Counted from the stretch's first letter, positions 10,365-21,180 are shown. The stretch: DNA of 64,000 bases from Rhynchopus sp. YZ270_cl-10 (GCA_964035575.1 OZ037876.1:930001-994000), one strand, 5' to 3'. Notes: a model not told the origin generated them from the sequence alone. A program made the numbers and translations.

Positions 10365-12623
10365 TTACTGCTTCAAATCTTCGAACAGTTGGTCCACAAC
10401 ACCGTTGTCACTAAGCACTGCAAGCGTGAGAGGGTCTACAAGGGGATGTGCTTCGGTGTGCACAGCATTGCTTGATGCTCCATCGTGGCTGCCTTCTGAC
10501 CACTGCGGGCCTCCGCAGTAACGTTGGGTGTGGTTGAGTGACAGCACGGAGTGGGTGATGCGTAGTCGTTCAGGGTGGTGTTCGTTGTGGAGTTTGACAA
10601 GGTTGAGTACGTCGTCGTGGTTGCCTTGGAACAATGTGTTCGACACCGCCAGCTTCCCGGCCACCTGCAGACCATAGTTGTCACCAAACTTAACACCAAT
10701 CACATTGTCCAGAAGCGCGCAGTGCTTCATCGTTGCGCTATGCGACGCAGGGGAATACCCCACCTCAATCCCTTGCTGTGCCTTCCGGATGACTGTGTGA
10801 GATATATGCACTGTGCGAGGGTCCTCCATGACAGACCCGCTTAGGGCAATGCCTTCGTGAGAGCAGTGCTCGAGAAGGGTGTTTTTAATGTCGAGGGATC
10901 CACCGGGGGAGTCCTTGCTGCTTGCAGTGTCGATGCAGTCGTCTTTGCTGTTCACAACGACAAGACCGTCTACCTTCGCACGGCCGCCTCTGAAGTAAAA
11001 CCCATCGTTGTCGCCGTCAGTGAAGGTTTCTCTTTCATCGTTGGGCAGGCTGCTGATGTATGTATCCTGGAGGGTAACCGCACAGAAGACACATTCCCCA
11101 CCTTGCTGCAGGCCAATTAGCGTTGTGCTTCGCACAGTGGTCTCCCCCTGCCCCAGCCCAAACCCAGGTCCATGCAGCTGCATCGCGTACAACTCCTCCA
11201 CCTCCACTGTCCCCAACGATGAAACCAACGGATGCTCTTTGCGATGCTTCCCTGTATCCTTCAACCGCTTTGCCACAGTGCCAGACCCCGACGCAATGAC
11301 ATGCTTCATAACAAGACGCCCCCCCTCAAACACCTGAATGCCATTGTACGCACCGTCTGGGTCTTCAGGCAGCATCACTACCGGGCGTGCAGTGCTTCCT
11401 AACATCATCAGCGCACCTTTCACATGAATCTCCGCACCATCTCCCAGAAGCAAAACCGCCCCCGGAGGCACCTTCACACTGCTCCCTGCAGGGATTGTCT
11501 CCTTCCCTTGAATGTTCACCACATAGATTGCCTCTCCCTTATGCCGTCCAGACGCACTGTCAAACAACGGCAATGCTTCCTTCCACGAAATGGTCTTAAC
11601 CTTTATATCCCTAGAACTGCGAAGGATCTGTGGTAACGGTCCACTAATCCGTTCACCCCCTTCTGCACCTTCAAAATCCATGCAAAAAAACCCGGGGCTA
11701 GGTCCTGGGGTGACATCGAAATGCGGGCGGGAGGTAGCCACGTTTTTCAGAGGCGTACCCTTCGCTGGAATGCCCCATAAGGCAGTGGCACCACGGTGCA
11801 GAGGGAAGGTCGCGGATTCGGTGTCGGCATCACCACACATCTCTCGTAGACGTGCGAGGAAAGGCATTCGCACCCATGGTGCACGCCCTTCTCTTGTTTC
11901 CCCTTCAACCCGAACAAAGATGGGAACAGGGCGTTGTGGAGGTAAATAGAAGGGTGCTACTACACGAATCTTCATTTGCGCGACCTTAAGAAGTGCCAGC
12001 TCCGCCACAGAAGTGATGTAAGAGAACGGCGCGGCGCGTGGTGCAGGCATGACCCCATACTCCGTCCCCTTCTTCGCCCCCGAAATTACCGCGAAAACTG
12101 AGGCTTCTTCTAAGCAGTTCCGATCCTCATTTACGACTGCAGCGCAGTACCGTCCTGGCAGTTTGAATGTCCCTCCTTTATGGTGTACGTACTGTGGGTC
12201 CCAGATTTTATATTTATCCCCAAGGTGGATGTTCGCAGTATCAGTGTAAACCGGTTTCAAGCCCTTCACTGTGTCGTGGTCGCTGCACAGAGGAAAGCTT
12301 ATGGGATGCATATTGCTTTCTTTGACATCGAATTTCACAACATTCGTGCGTTTTGCAGACGTTTTCTTCTTTTTCGGGTGTGGACCGATCCGTGGCGGGG
12401 TTGTTCTCCTTCCATGATGCGCTTTTGATGGTGGTAGTGGGACGTCTTCATGATGTGCGTCCTCCCGTTTCCCAAGCCCCTTTCCTGTACCCAGATCTTG
12501 TTCGTGATGTATGCCGTGATCTCCATGCCCAAACCCAACCAACCAAAAGGCAATCAACATTCCACCGCACACAAATATCGGTATCGTCCGCATGTTAACC
12601 CGGCTCCCCCTTTTCTTCATCAT
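10365..12623 (-). CDS. Membrane-anchored or secreted parallel beta-helix protein
   Basis: 752 residues. The N-terminus carries a hydrophobic segment (MRTIPIFVCGGMLIAFWLVGF, residues 11-31) after a few basic residues, so it is a signal anchor or signal peptide. A Lys/His-rich linker follows. From about residue 380 onward, short repeats such as GDGAEIHVKGALMMLG, FYFRGGRAKVDGLVVVNS and DCIDTASS build a right-handed parallel beta-helix. The acidic turn DGDNDG may bind calcium. Folds of this kind include polysaccharide lyases and host-surface adhesins, but no lyase catalytic set is recognised. The product probably acts at the cell surface or in the secretory pathway. An alternative start is Met11. 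The spacing to the WD40 gene is only about 106 bases. Confidence 0.75.
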   Translation of the reverse strand: MMKKRGSRVNMRTIPIFVCGGMLIAFWLVGFGHGDHGIHHEQDLGTGKGLGKREDAHHEDVPLPPSKAHHGRRTTPPRIGPHPKKKKTSAKRTNVVKFDVKESNMHPISFPLCSDHDTVKGLKPVYTDTANIHLGDKYKIWDPQYVHHKGGTFKLPGRYCAAVVNEDRNCLEEASVFAVISGAKKGTEYGVMPAPRAAPFSYITSVAELALLKVAQMKIRVVAPFYLPPQRPVPIFVRVEGETREGRAPWVRMPFLARLREMCGDADTESATFPLHRGATALWGIPAKGTPLKNVATSRPHFDVTPGPSPGFFCMDFEGAEGGERISGPLPQILRSSRDIKVKTISWKEALPLFDSASGRHKGEAIYVVNIQGKETIPAGSSVKVPPGAVLLLGDGAEIHVKGALMMLGSTARPVVMLPEDPDGAYNGIQVFEGGRLVMKHVIASGSGTVAKRLKDTGKHRKEHPLVSSLGTVEVEELYAMQLHGPGFGLGQGETTVRSTTLIGLQQGGECVFCAVTLQDTYISSLPNDERETFTDGDNDGFYFRGGRAKVDGLVVVNSKDDCIDTASSKDSPGGSLDIKNTLLEHCSHEGIALSGSVMEDPRTVHISHTVIRKAQQGIEVGYSPASHSATMKHCALLDNVIGVKFGDNYGLQVAGKLAVSNTLFQGNHDDVLNLVKLHNEHHPERLRITHSVLSLNHTQRYCGGPQWSEGSHDGASSNAVHTEAHPLVDPLTLAVLSDNGVVDQLFEDLKQ

Positions 12624-12856
12624 TTTTTTCCGTTAAACCGAGGAACCTAAGAGTTACCTCGAAAGGGGAGGGTAGAGGGAGGGGGTGGAAAAAAGTAAAA
12701 CCAGACCCCCCCTTGTTTTGGTAGTGGAGAATGGGGATGAGAAGAAGTGGTATTTTTGGAGAAAAAAATTTTTTTGTGTGGTTACGTTATGAGACATGAG
12801 ATGGGATGGGATGGGGTGGGAAGTACATATTCGACAAAGGAAAATAAAGAAAACAT

Positions 12857-12894
12857 TGTAAGCTGGATGTGCCCTTGCAAATGCACACAACATC
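12857..12894 (-). repeat. Family A hairpin, GTGTGC/GCACA type
   Basis: Sense strand ATGTTGTGTGCAT, TTGCAAGG, GCACATCCAGCTT. The inner arms TGTGC/GCACA are kept while the loop is changed. Confidence 0.55.
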
Positions 12895-13525
12895 GTATCT
12901 CAGAAAAAAAAGGGGTGAAGTTAATAAGTCCCCCAAAAAAACGCAAACCAAGCAAAAAAGCTATGGTTTTGCTATCACACCCTTTCTTTGTGGCATATGG
13001 GGTGAGGGGTAGTTTTCTTTCTTCGGTGTGAGGTTTTTTGTAAACAGAAGACAAAAAGTGTCACTTGTCGTTCCCTCACCCCCCTTCTTGTAGTTGTTTG
13101 ATGCGTTGACGCTTCCACACGAGTGAACGACGTGACACTTTCCGCTCACAAAGTAGTGTGCGTAAAAATAAAAGGGCTTTCTTGAGAAATAACGGGGAAA
13201 AAAATACAGAAGGCGGGGAAGAGGGGAAGTAGCACAAAAAGAAAAGGTTGGAAAAGCCTGATTTGCCACCTTAGCAATCATTCGCTTTCTTTCTATACGT
13301 GTGAAGCGGCAAAATCAATGATATATATCCACTCTTAAGATCTGTGCTTTGTGTATACGGTGTCGGAAATGCGTTGGACCGGTGGGGGGAAAGTGCCCTT
13401 TTTGCTGCACAAATATTCAAGGAGAACAATCTGGGCAAACAGTTGTCGCATTCACAATAGACATCAAGTTGACTCTGGAAAGACGAAACTACCTCTGCCC
13501 CTCTGAAAGGAACAGCCGAAAAACA

Positions 13526-13564
13526 GTTGACTTGAAATACAAAAGCCCTCTCGTGACAGTGTAC
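13526..13564 (-). repeat. Family C, 3' half only
   Basis: Sense strand GGTACACTGT, CACGAGAGGGC, TTTTGTATTTCAAGTCAAC. Only the terminal hairpin of the family is present. Confidence 0.75.
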
Positions 13565-13654
13565 CGAAAAAAAAGAGAGAAAACTTGAGAATGTGACCTG
13601 CACATATCAAATAAAAGAGATTCTACAACGGGGAGGGAAAAAATGAAAAGTTTG

Positions 13655-13690
13655 TAAGATGACGCTAAGCCTCTCGTGCTTAGTCACCTT
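13655..13690 (-). repeat. Family A hairpin
   Basis: Nearly identical to the 1953-1987 copy. One change (CTTAGC for CTTAGG) falls outside the paired bases. It is followed by ACAAACTTTTCA. Confidence 0.85.
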
Positions 13691-13729
13691 GATCAAAAAA
13701 AAAAAAAAAAAATGAAAAAGAAAGCTTGT

Positions 13730-13764
13730 AAAGATGATTCTAAGCCTTGTATGATTAGTCATCC
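13730..13764 (-). repeat. Family A hairpin, rearranged loop
   Basis: Outer GATGA/TCATC is fully Watson-Crick here, inner CTAA/TTAG is kept and the loop is TCATACAAGGC. It is followed by TACAAGCTTTC. Confidence 0.75.
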
Positions 13765-13938
13765 TTTTGTTATCACACAAATCTGATCTCAAAATCAGCA
13801 AATAAAAAAGTCGCACCCAGAACTGCACAACCCCCCCTTTTTTTTGTTAGATTAGTGTAGCTGCCATTTTGACATTTCTCTTCACTGTCCAGCATCAACA
13901 CTCAAGAAGGGTTTCTGCCTCTTTTTTAAAGGCCACCA

Positions 13939-15006
13939 TCACCGGAACGAGCCAAGCCCCCCTAGACCTATACTACCACCACCACCGCCACCTCCTCCTC
14001 CTCCATAGCTCCCTAGGCCGCCCAACCCACCCAAACCCATGGGGCTCGCAGCGCTTCGAGAAGCCCTGGAAGTGCCCGCAACAGATCCTACCTGGCCCAA
14101 CCCTGTTCTGCTCAGAGGGGTGTTCAGCCTGCGTCCTGCGGGCTTGGGGACGTGCGTTGTCCAGTCTGGCGCTGCGTAGAAATTGGCGTCAACTTCGATT
14201 GTTGAGGGGAGCTCTGTGACGTAGGTGGCAGAGCCCCACCTGTGGATGTTGACAATGACGTGCCCACCTTCGTCGAAGTAGGACCCAACGGCGGTGCGGA
14301 GAAGCTCCAGCTCTGGTGCCGTGGCACGTCCACAATAGAAGGTGCCTCCACCACGTTCGCGGAGGGCTTGAATAATTTTCATGCAACCTTTTACCCAATC
14401 TTTGCCGGTATTGCCTGATGCGTCCACCTCGACGCAGGAGAGGGGAAGCATGTTGGCAACGAGCTCTAGACCGATGAAGGTGAGTTTGTGGTTCGAGACA
14501 TCAATCTTTTTGATTCCGCTGAGGATATCAGCGTAGTCGATCATCCAGCGGGAGACCCGACGGATGCCTCTGTCTCCGAGGTGGAGCATATTGCTTTGAA
14601 GGTCGAGGACGTCAAGCTGGTGGTTGAGGTGCGAGGTCTGCATCAGGTGGATTTTTGAGTCAAGCCAGTGTTGTGAGTGCTCTCCGGGGCGCAGGCATTC
14701 GCTGAGGTGGCGGTGGAGGATGTTCCACAGCTCGTTGGAGCTCTGCTCGTCTTCTACATAGTGCTCTGTGCCCGGTGGTGCCTCATATTGCATTTCATCA
14801 AAGGTAAAGTCATTCAAGAAAGGGTCAATAGGGGGCTCCTCCAACGCCTGCTGCAGCTCGTACTCATCAAGACGGCGGCTCTGGATTTCAATCAACTTCT
14901 GCTTCTGTCGCAGCGCGCGAACCGAGGCGCGTTTTTCCTCTTCATCCTTAAAGGTGCGCTTCCCTCGTGGAATCGGTTTGGCATAGCCATGAAAGTCTGT
15001 ACTCAT
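13939..15006 (-). CDS. Leucine-rich-repeat-like protein with glycine-rich tail
   Basis: 355 residues from ATG 15006. Residues 15-60 are charged and helical. Residues 125-210 show leucine-rich spacing (LDVLDLQSNMLHLGDRG, IKKIDVSNHKLTFIGLEL, CVEVDASGN), suggesting at least three LRRs of the ribonuclease-inhibitor style. The last 60 residues are Gly/Ser/Leu-rich with a run of glycines. No membrane segment or enzyme motif is present. LRR proteins of this size in flagellates are often axonemal or scaffold proteins, but this one is not recognised. The short spacer to the next gene (15007-15255) holds only low-complexity sequence and its probable acceptor. Confidence 0.75.
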   Translation of the reverse strand: MSTDFHGYAKPIPRGKRTFKDEEEKRASVRALRQKQKLIEIQSRRLDEYELQQALEEPPIDPFLNDFTFDEMQYEAPPGTEHYVEDEQSSNELWNILHRHLSECLRPGEHSQHWLDSKIHLMQTSHLNHQLDVLDLQSNMLHLGDRGIRRVSRWMIDYADILSGIKKIDVSNHKLTFIGLELVANMLPLSCVEVDASGNTGKDWVKGCMKIIQALRERGGGTFYCGRATAPELELLRTAVGSYFDEGGHVIVNIHRWGSATYVTELPSTIEVDANFYAAPDWTTHVPKPAGRRLNTPLSRTGLGQVGSVAGTSRASRSAASPMGLGGLGGLGSYGGGGGGGGGGSIGLGGLGSFR

Positions 15007-15255
15007 TTGTTAAGATTTGTTCTGTTGAGGAAAATTTTGGAAAGAAATGAAAGGAGAGGAAAGGAGAGAATAAAATACTCAGGGTTAGGGGTGAAGAGAC
15101 GGCTAGTGGAAATAGAAGAAAGGGGTGCAACGATAAAAAGTAAATCTCAATCACACCATGGAAATGGTAGGAGGAAGAAAAAAAAAACGGTATTTTGTTG
15201 TTGTCCCCATCACGCCCCCCTCATGAGATTCGTCACTCCCCTGAGGGTTTAGAAT

Positions 15256-16881
15256 TTAAACTCCAAAATTATCTCGTCTTTTGTGAAAACCGAACTGGGT
15301 GGCATGTGGAGTGCTTGACGGTCCAAGGCTAAGCTTTTCATTCAATTCTGTGATTATACTATGATGCGATATCCGCTGATAGCCACGCGACGTTTTGAGG
15401 CCAACCCAACTCTCATCCTCCTCCACCCGAAGCTCCATGATTGCACACCACGCTGCCGAGACCAACGCACCAACACGCACCCGAAACGACAGCACCGACG
15501 CACACGGCAGCAACACCTCATCCACAACATACCCTACCACATGCCTTGGACTCGCACACTGTAGGTCCACCACATTTATTGCAAGCTCCCTCATTTCTTG
15601 CTCCACACCTTTGCTCAGCGCACCCTGCAACTCCTCCCTCGCAGCCATCTCTATTACATCCAATGCTTCGCAACAAAGGGAAACAAAGCATTCCATTTCC
15701 TCTGAGATGAGCCATTCTCTTTCGGTATGGTGTTCTGTATGCAAACGGTCGATGGGGATTTGGAGGAGGTTACGGAGCTTGACGCGGTTTATGACATTTG
15801 TTTGGGATAAACATAGTGGTCGGGCAAATGGAGGTCGTTCAGGACGGAAGACATTATGAGAGGAAGAAGATCGCCACCAGGCCTGCAGCTTGCGAATGGC
15901 TGCCCCCTTTTGCAATTCTATCGCCCCGTTTCTGCAGACCCGATGAAATCGGTTGTACCAGTCGTCTGCAAAGGAAAGCGTGCTACGTCGCAGCGCATAC
16001 TCCTCTTGAACCAGGACAACATCAGGGCTTGCTGAAGACTGTATGATATCAAAAAAACGAAGCATTTCGTTGCATTCAATCCCTTTTCTCACAATGTTTT
16101 CATCATGATATTCGCATTTTGATATCAACAGAGAGGCCCAGCCTGGAAGAACCGTTCGGTCTAGCCCTACCAATTCTAGGTATGTCAAATGAATTCTCTT
16201 TTCGGCTTCATTTTCGTTGAGGATCGCAACCCTTTCTTGGTATTGATGTAGAAGACGTGCAGCATTAGCCTCCTCTTTGCTGGCCCGTTCAATTTGTTCT
16301 GCTTCTTCATCTTGCGCAGTATCTCCATTTACCTGCCGTATCATAACAGAAGGACGTCTTAACCTCAACGCCCAAAGCTCTGCTTCAGACTCTGGTGTTT
16401 CTCTGGGCACCTCTGTCAAAGGGGCGTCCAGGTCTACGACAGTATTGGAGCCAAGGAAGACGGAGACCAACGCCTTTTTCGCTTCTCGTTGTGACGAAGC
16501 CATCGAGCGCATGGACGACGCCATAGAAGAGCCTCGAGCAGGCATGCGGTAATGTGAGTTGTGCTTCCTCGAACTGCTGGCAGAGAACTTCCGTTCGCTC
16601 CGCAAGGAGAACCTGGGGGAGGACATTGAACCGGTGCTACTGCCATCATAAATTCCTCCAAATCCGCTTTGTATAGGGGATGCGCAGCTATCTGGTGAAA
16701 GCGGCGCAGGAACCGCTGTCTGTTTTATATTAACATACATCCGATACTGCTCCGCAACAGGCATGCGGTGTAATATCCCCGCATCCGTCTCCCGTTCCTG
16801 ACCCCATTTCATGCGGGATCGGTACAACCCACGCCGTTTCTTCGCCTCTGCACCAAACAGATCGGTAAACACATTGTCCAT
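15256..16881 (-). CDS. Unknown protein with IQ-like helix
   Basis: 541 residues, single exon, ATG 16881 and stop at 15256. Residues 1-150 are Ser/Arg-rich and probably disordered. Residues 195-235 form a charged helix. Around residue 340 the stretch GAAIRKLQAWWRSSSS looks like a degenerate IQ motif that might bind calmodulin. The C-terminal 150 residues are helical (EREWLISEEMECFVSLCCEALDVIEMAA). There is no signal peptide or membrane segment. No family is recognised. Confidence 0.75.
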   Translation of the reverse strand: MDNVFTDLFGAEAKKRRGLYRSRMKWGQERETDAGILHRMPVAEQYRMYVNIKQTAVPAPLSPDSCASPIQSGFGGIYDGSSTGSMSSPRFSLRSERKFSASSSRKHNSHYRMPARGSSMASSMRSMASSQREAKKALVSVFLGSNTVVDLDAPLTEVPRETPESEAELWALRLRRPSVMIRQVNGDTAQDEEAEQIERASKEEANAARLLHQYQERVAILNENEAEKRIHLTYLELVGLDRTVLPGWASLLISKCEYHDENIVRKGIECNEMLRFFDIIQSSASPDVVLVQEEYALRRSTLSFADDWYNRFHRVCRNGAIELQKGAAIRKLQAWWRSSSSHNVFRPERPPFARPLCLSQTNVINRVKLRNLLQIPIDRLHTEHHTEREWLISEEMECFVSLCCEALDVIEMAAREELQGALSKGVEQEMRELAINVVDLQCASPRHVVGYVVDEVLLPCASVLSFRVRVGALVSAAWCAIMELRVEEDESWVGLKTSRGYQRISHHSIITELNEKLSLGPSSTPHATQFGFHKRRDNFGV

Positions 16882-17269
16882 TGTTTTTCTACAATCTCAC
16901 AAAACAGTCCAAGCAGGTCCGCATGAAACTCCTAGTGTTGTGTTATCAATCAGAGTATTGAGTAATTTTTTGTACCCTCCAGATGCGGCAAAATTGAAGA
17001 CAAAAAACGGTCTGTCTCGAGAGAGAATATTGAAATATCACAGTATTTTATTTTGCGAGGGTTTTTAGTGCATTGCTTAGTGTTTGTGAGAAGAGGTGGT
17101 GTTTTTGGGGGAAAGGGGTTTTGATTAAAAATGAGGAGGATTGTATCTGTATTTTTTTTTGGAACACATAACAACCTAGCCAAAAAAAAAGCTTCGTATT
17201 TTTTTTTTTTGAAGTTGTTGGGACAAGTGCAGCTACGATACAACTCTTCATTTTCTCTCTCACTTTTTT

Positions 17270-17773
17270 CACGGGTCGGGAAAGATCTTTTTTTTTTTTT
17301 TTTTTTTTCGAGAAAAAAAATCCTCTTCTCCCGAAAAAAAAAAAAAAAAAAAGATTTTTGGGAGAAAAAAAAAAAGAGAAAAGATTTGAAAATCCTGGGA
17401 AAATCCTGAAAAAATCCTGAAAAATCCTGGAAAAATCCATGAAATTTCATGAAAAATCTCGAGATCTTGAGAAATCTTTGAAAAAAAAAAAAAAGATTTT
17501 CAAAATCTTTTTTTTTTTTTTCCCCAAAAAGATTTTTCAAAATCCCAAAAATCTTTTTTATCTTTTTTTTGAGAAAAAAAAGATTTTCAAGATCTTTTTC
17601 ATCTTTTTTTCTCTTTTTTTCCTTTTTTTTTCAGGATTTTTCAAAGATCTCAAAGATCTCGAGAGATCCTGAAAAAAAAAGACAAAAATCCTGAAAATCT
17701 TGATTTTTTTTTTTTTTCTCCCGAGATTCTCGAAAAAAGACAAAAAAAGACAAAAGATCTTTCCCGACCCGTG
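17270..17773. repeat. Long foldback (inverted-repeat) element
   Basis: Terminal inverted repeats CACGGGTCGGGAAAGATCTTTT and its complement bound a 504-base block built from A/T runs interspersed with GATC, CTCGAG and AATCCTG words. Imperfect pairing continues far inside the arms. No frame spans it and any target duplication is hidden in the flanking T runs. Confidence 0.75.
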
Positions 17774-18190
17774 TTTTTTTGCTTTTTGCAATCCCCTCCC
17801 ACCCTCCCCTCCCCTTTTATTTCAGCTGGTATTTTTTTTTTTGTCTTTTTTTTGGCTTTTTTTTTTTTCAAAATATTGGGAAAACAGCACAGAAAGCATT
17901 TCACGCGAAGCAGGGGGGGAGGGAAGCGGGGGAGGAAAGGAGAAGTAAACGCCGTGGTCTGCAAAACAACAGACCACTCTGCCAAGAACTAGATAGAGCT
18001 CCACCTATATGACGTATATCAACACTATTTTTGCCTTACTCTCAGGATTTGTTGCATTTTTGTGTGGTCAACGTTGTGTTCGTGCATTGTGCGCCAGGTG
18101 CCCAGTACACTCATAAAAAAATATAAAGGCTAGAGGCTATCAGCCTCGTGGAGAAATACTCTTGGATTTAAAAAAAAAAAAAGCTCCCTG

Positions 18191-18239
18191 AAAGATGAAT
18201 ACTAATAGTGTGCCTCTTGTGTATGCACACACACATCTG
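18191..18239 (-). repeat. Family A hairpin, extended stem
   Basis: Outer AGATGTGTGTG with CATCTTT, and the apex is ACAAGAGGCACAC. It abuts the family C copy by nine bases, the closest A-C tandem in the window. Confidence 0.65.
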
Positions 18240-18247
18240 CAAAGAAA

Positions 18248-18367
18248 TTCTACTCAAAAAATACAAGTCCCTCTCGTAATAGTGCACCTTCGTGTAGGGG
18301 CTGGTGCACCTGGTACACCCGGTGCACCAGGTGGACCACTACATCCCTGTCGTGGTTTACATCTGAA
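18248..18367 (-). repeat. Family C structured repeat, full length
   Basis: Head CAGATGTAAACCACGA then GGATGTAG. The middle has the nested palindromes GGTCCACC, CTGGTGCACC and GGTGTACCAG. The tail is ATTACGAGAGGGACTTGTATTTT. Confidence 0.75.
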
Positions 18368-18808
18368 AAAAGAAAGGTTGGCAAGCTGGGCTACCACCTC
18401 ACGTATTCAGTCGTGTTCTTCCGAGGGAGGTGGGTATATTTGTGGAGAAGCACGATACACATGGTACACGCTGTGTGTTGCCGGTTTCCCCCCCATCATC
18501 TGCTGTATATTTTTTTTGAATGTTTTGTCCCCATTTTCAAAAAAAAATCATTTTTTGTTCGTCTTGATACCACTGAGCATCAATACGTTGGTATTTGCCC
18601 CCCCAACCCCACCAAACCCTCACAAAAAAAATTTCACGCTAACCACAAAAATAATAACAGAAATAAACACTCGAAGCCATGGTGGGGGGGGTAAAGCGGG
18701 GGGAACCGTTTTCTTTTTGTTTTGAATAAAAAAATTGGCTTGAATCACGACCACATACACCCACCGCACATAGAACCCTCCCCCCCGTTCCCTTACGCTG
18801 CACCCATT

Positions 18809-19962
18809 TTAAACAATCTTGATTGCAACGTGGTCCGTTTGGTTCGTCTTTGCACGGTTCAGCACCTGGTTTTTGAGATTTTTTTTTTGTTTTGTTTTTT
18901 GGATTCAAAAAAGGATGTTTTTCTCCCAACAATATCACCCAGAAATTGTACCACAAGACGTAGCCTAACTATACTCCTCAACTCATGAAAGATAAAGATT
19001 TTTTAGATAAATGCACACATAGTTACCACTATCATTGCGTGCAGAAAAAAAAAAGAAAACGGATCAGAAAACAAAAGGAAACATACCTGAAGCAAATTTG
19101 TGTGTCTGGACCTCATTTTCGAGTGGGTGAAAGCATGGCTGCAGCTGATATGGTAGCGCACATAGTTGCAGAAGGAGAGGATGAGCTCGATGGTTTTGTC
19201 TGCGTTCTTGTCGTCGATGTGCTTGGTGAAGAGGTTGAGTGTGATCCACAGGCGGTCTTCGCTCTGTTCTTCGACACCCTTTGCGGAGTTGAGGCCTGCA
19301 GGACGGTCTTTGGAGAAGGAACAGCTAGGGGCTGCCGCGAGGCTTCTCTTATGCTTCTTAGCGTCTGCAAACTCCTGCAGGAAAAGACGTCCGAAGAGAA
19401 GATCATCCTCTGTCTGGAAGACCATCGAAAAGTAGACCGCCATATTGTCTTTCGTCCCACTCAGGTACATCGACTCATTCTCACGGTACGAAAGCTTCAC
19501 GGGGTCGAAGGTCTCATCGCTTGAGAAAAGCTTGAAGTGGTGGAGGAATGCGGCCGACATGCAGTGTTTGTACAACGAGGCGTGCTCCTCGCAGATGTCC
19601 TGCAGGGCCTCACGCTCGCTTTTCGACAGAATCTCTTTCCGGAACTCATCGGTCGAATCCTTAAGGCTAATAACAATGTCAGGGTCTTCAAGCATATCAG
19701 GGAACTCCTCCTCATCCACAATGTTCTCCGCCCCATAGATCTTCTCCAAGTGCGCAATAAGGCCCCACTTCTTCAACTTCCCCCTGCTCACGTACATCGT
19801 GATCCCAATGTAGATCTTGTCCTCCCCGTCGTGGTACAGCTCCCACTGTGTCCCGTGAAAGTCGCCGACCTTCATAATCTTCCCGTTCTCATCCTTTTCC
19901 GAGGACAGTGTGTTGCTCAGCCACTCTGAGACGGTGCGGCTGAATCCTTCCAACAACAACAT
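18809..19962 (-). CDS. ARPC2: Arp2/3 complex subunit 2 (p34-Arc)
   Basis: Two exons: 19087-19962 (292 codons) and 18809-18865. The intron is 221 bases with donor GTATGT and acceptor AACCAG. The 310-residue product matches ARPC2 along its length: MLLLEGFSR at the start, FHGTQWELYHD, YRENESMYL, the strand VYFSMVFQTEDDLLFGRLFLQEF, HSKMRSRHTNLLQ at the exon junction, and VLNRAK in exon 2. The human protein has 300 residues. ARPC2 with ARPC4 forms the structural core of the Arp2/3 complex, which nucleates branched actin filaments, so this flagellate keeps branched-actin machinery. The ATG at 19962 is preferred over an upstream frame because a CT-rich tract ending CTCTCCAG lies 20 bases before it. 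Confidence 0.96.
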
Positions 19963-19982
19963 TGTATTTGTTTTGTGTGTTT

Positions 19983-19985
19983 CTG
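19983..19985 (-). promoter_or_regulatory. Probable spliced-leader acceptor of ARPC2
   Basis: The sense strand has a run of C/T ending TCTCTCTCCAG, then a 20-base leader before the ATG. This is the clearest trans-splice-type acceptor in the window. Confidence 0.6.
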
Positions 19986-20045
19986 GAGAGAGATAGAGGG
20001 GGGTGAGAGAGGTAAAGTGCGACAAAAAAAAAAATCTAATAAAAA

Positions 20046-20093
20046 CTGTACAAGATGAACATAATCCAGACCGTGCGGTCTCAACCCTTAATC
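20046..20093 (-). repeat. Family A-like hairpin with replaced inner stem
   Basis: The 3' arm TTCATCTTGTAC and following CAGTTTTT are kept. The inner stem is now GAGACCG/CGGTCT around a CA loop. Confidence 0.5.
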
Positions 20094-20650
20094 AAACCTG
20101 GGTATAAATAATCTAGGAATTTCAAATTAAAGTAGTTGAAACGCAGGTCGGTCGTGATGCAAAGGATGGGATGTAATGTGGGTGGTTCAATTTACAAAAA
20201 AAAGCTTCTTTTTTATTTGGCCTGCACTCACGACACTTTTTCTATTCCGAATGCGGGATTTTTTGTTTTTTCGTTCTTCCCCATAGACCCCTCCCTATTG
20301 GTGCCCTATGTTTGCAGTTGGGTTTTCGTTTCCCCAACTCTCCCCCCTTTCCCCGTTGCCCGCTCATACCTATAAAATCCGATTTTTTTAAAGAAAAGAG
20401 ATGTATTTCTGCTTTTATATGAACTAATGCAGAAGCCTGTGTGACACAACCACCCAGACAAAAACATCTTACCTTCGTACCTTTTTTTTTCAAAAAAATA
20501 AAAGTTGAAAGACAGATGTGACACAAAACATTACAAAAAAATATCTCTGTTGGAAAAAAAGTCCAGCAGAGTCGCGGTGGTAAAAAATAAATAAAGCTGA
20601 AAGAATGAACACGCCTCGCGTTCCATATACAATCTTTGTAAATCAGACGG

Positions 20651-20690
20651 TAGGTAATGTGACCTGAGCCTCGCGTGTGGCGTCGCCTCA
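20651..20690 (-). repeat. Family A hairpin, diverged
   Basis: Sense strand GAGGCGACGCCA, CACGCGAGG, CTCAGGTCACATT. The loop is close to consensus (CACGCGAGG) and the arms are partly decayed. Confidence 0.55.
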
Positions 20691-21139
20691 TTAAAAAAAA
20701 AGGACTTCTTGAAAAGAGGCACGGAACCACTATCATGTGAACATATTTACCGTCGTAAAAATTATCGAACCGTACTAATGTTCGACCTTTTCAGGATTTT
20801 TTTTCTGGAAGTTCGACCTTTTTTACGGTCGATATTTATTACGAATACGGTATCTGAAGCGCGAAGTCGGGGAGAGCGCGGGACGGCACCGAAGCAAAAA
20901 AAAAGGGGGGAGAAAAAGAGGGGATATGGGGTAAAATGTGGAAGAAGAGGAAAAAAAAAAAACTTCTGTTTCCAGCATTCTGTTTCCTTCACGATTCGAA
21001 AATTCGGGGGAAGTTTACTTGCTAATTTTAGTACCTTTCCCCTTTAAGTAACTCAGAAAATGGCAAACAAACAAATGTACAGGGGGATTTATCGGTCGGT
21101 TTTGAAAAAAGAAATAACAAGTCAAATATTGTAAAAGAA

Positions 21140-21180
21140 GTTGACTTGAGATACAAAGCCCTCTCGTGTGACAGTGTACC
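21140..21180 (-). repeat. Family C, 3' half only
   Basis: Sense strand GGTACACTGTCA, CACGAGAGGGC, TTTGTATCTCAAGTCAAC. Confidence 0.75.

Larger units (their letters stand above)
12624..13938. other. Spacer, 1.3 kb, no gene
   Basis: Carries three family A hairpins (12857-12894, 13655-13690, 13730-13764) and a truncated family C copy (13526-13564), separated by homopolymers. No credible exon is seen. Confidence 0.6.
16882..18808. other. Spacer, 1.9 kb, dominated by a foldback and poly(A/T)
   Basis: Contains the 504-base foldback at 17270-17773, a family A hairpin (18191-18239) directly followed by a family C copy (18248-18367), and long A and T runs. No exon-like frame was found apart from the last ARPC2 exon at its right border. 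Confidence 0.6.
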
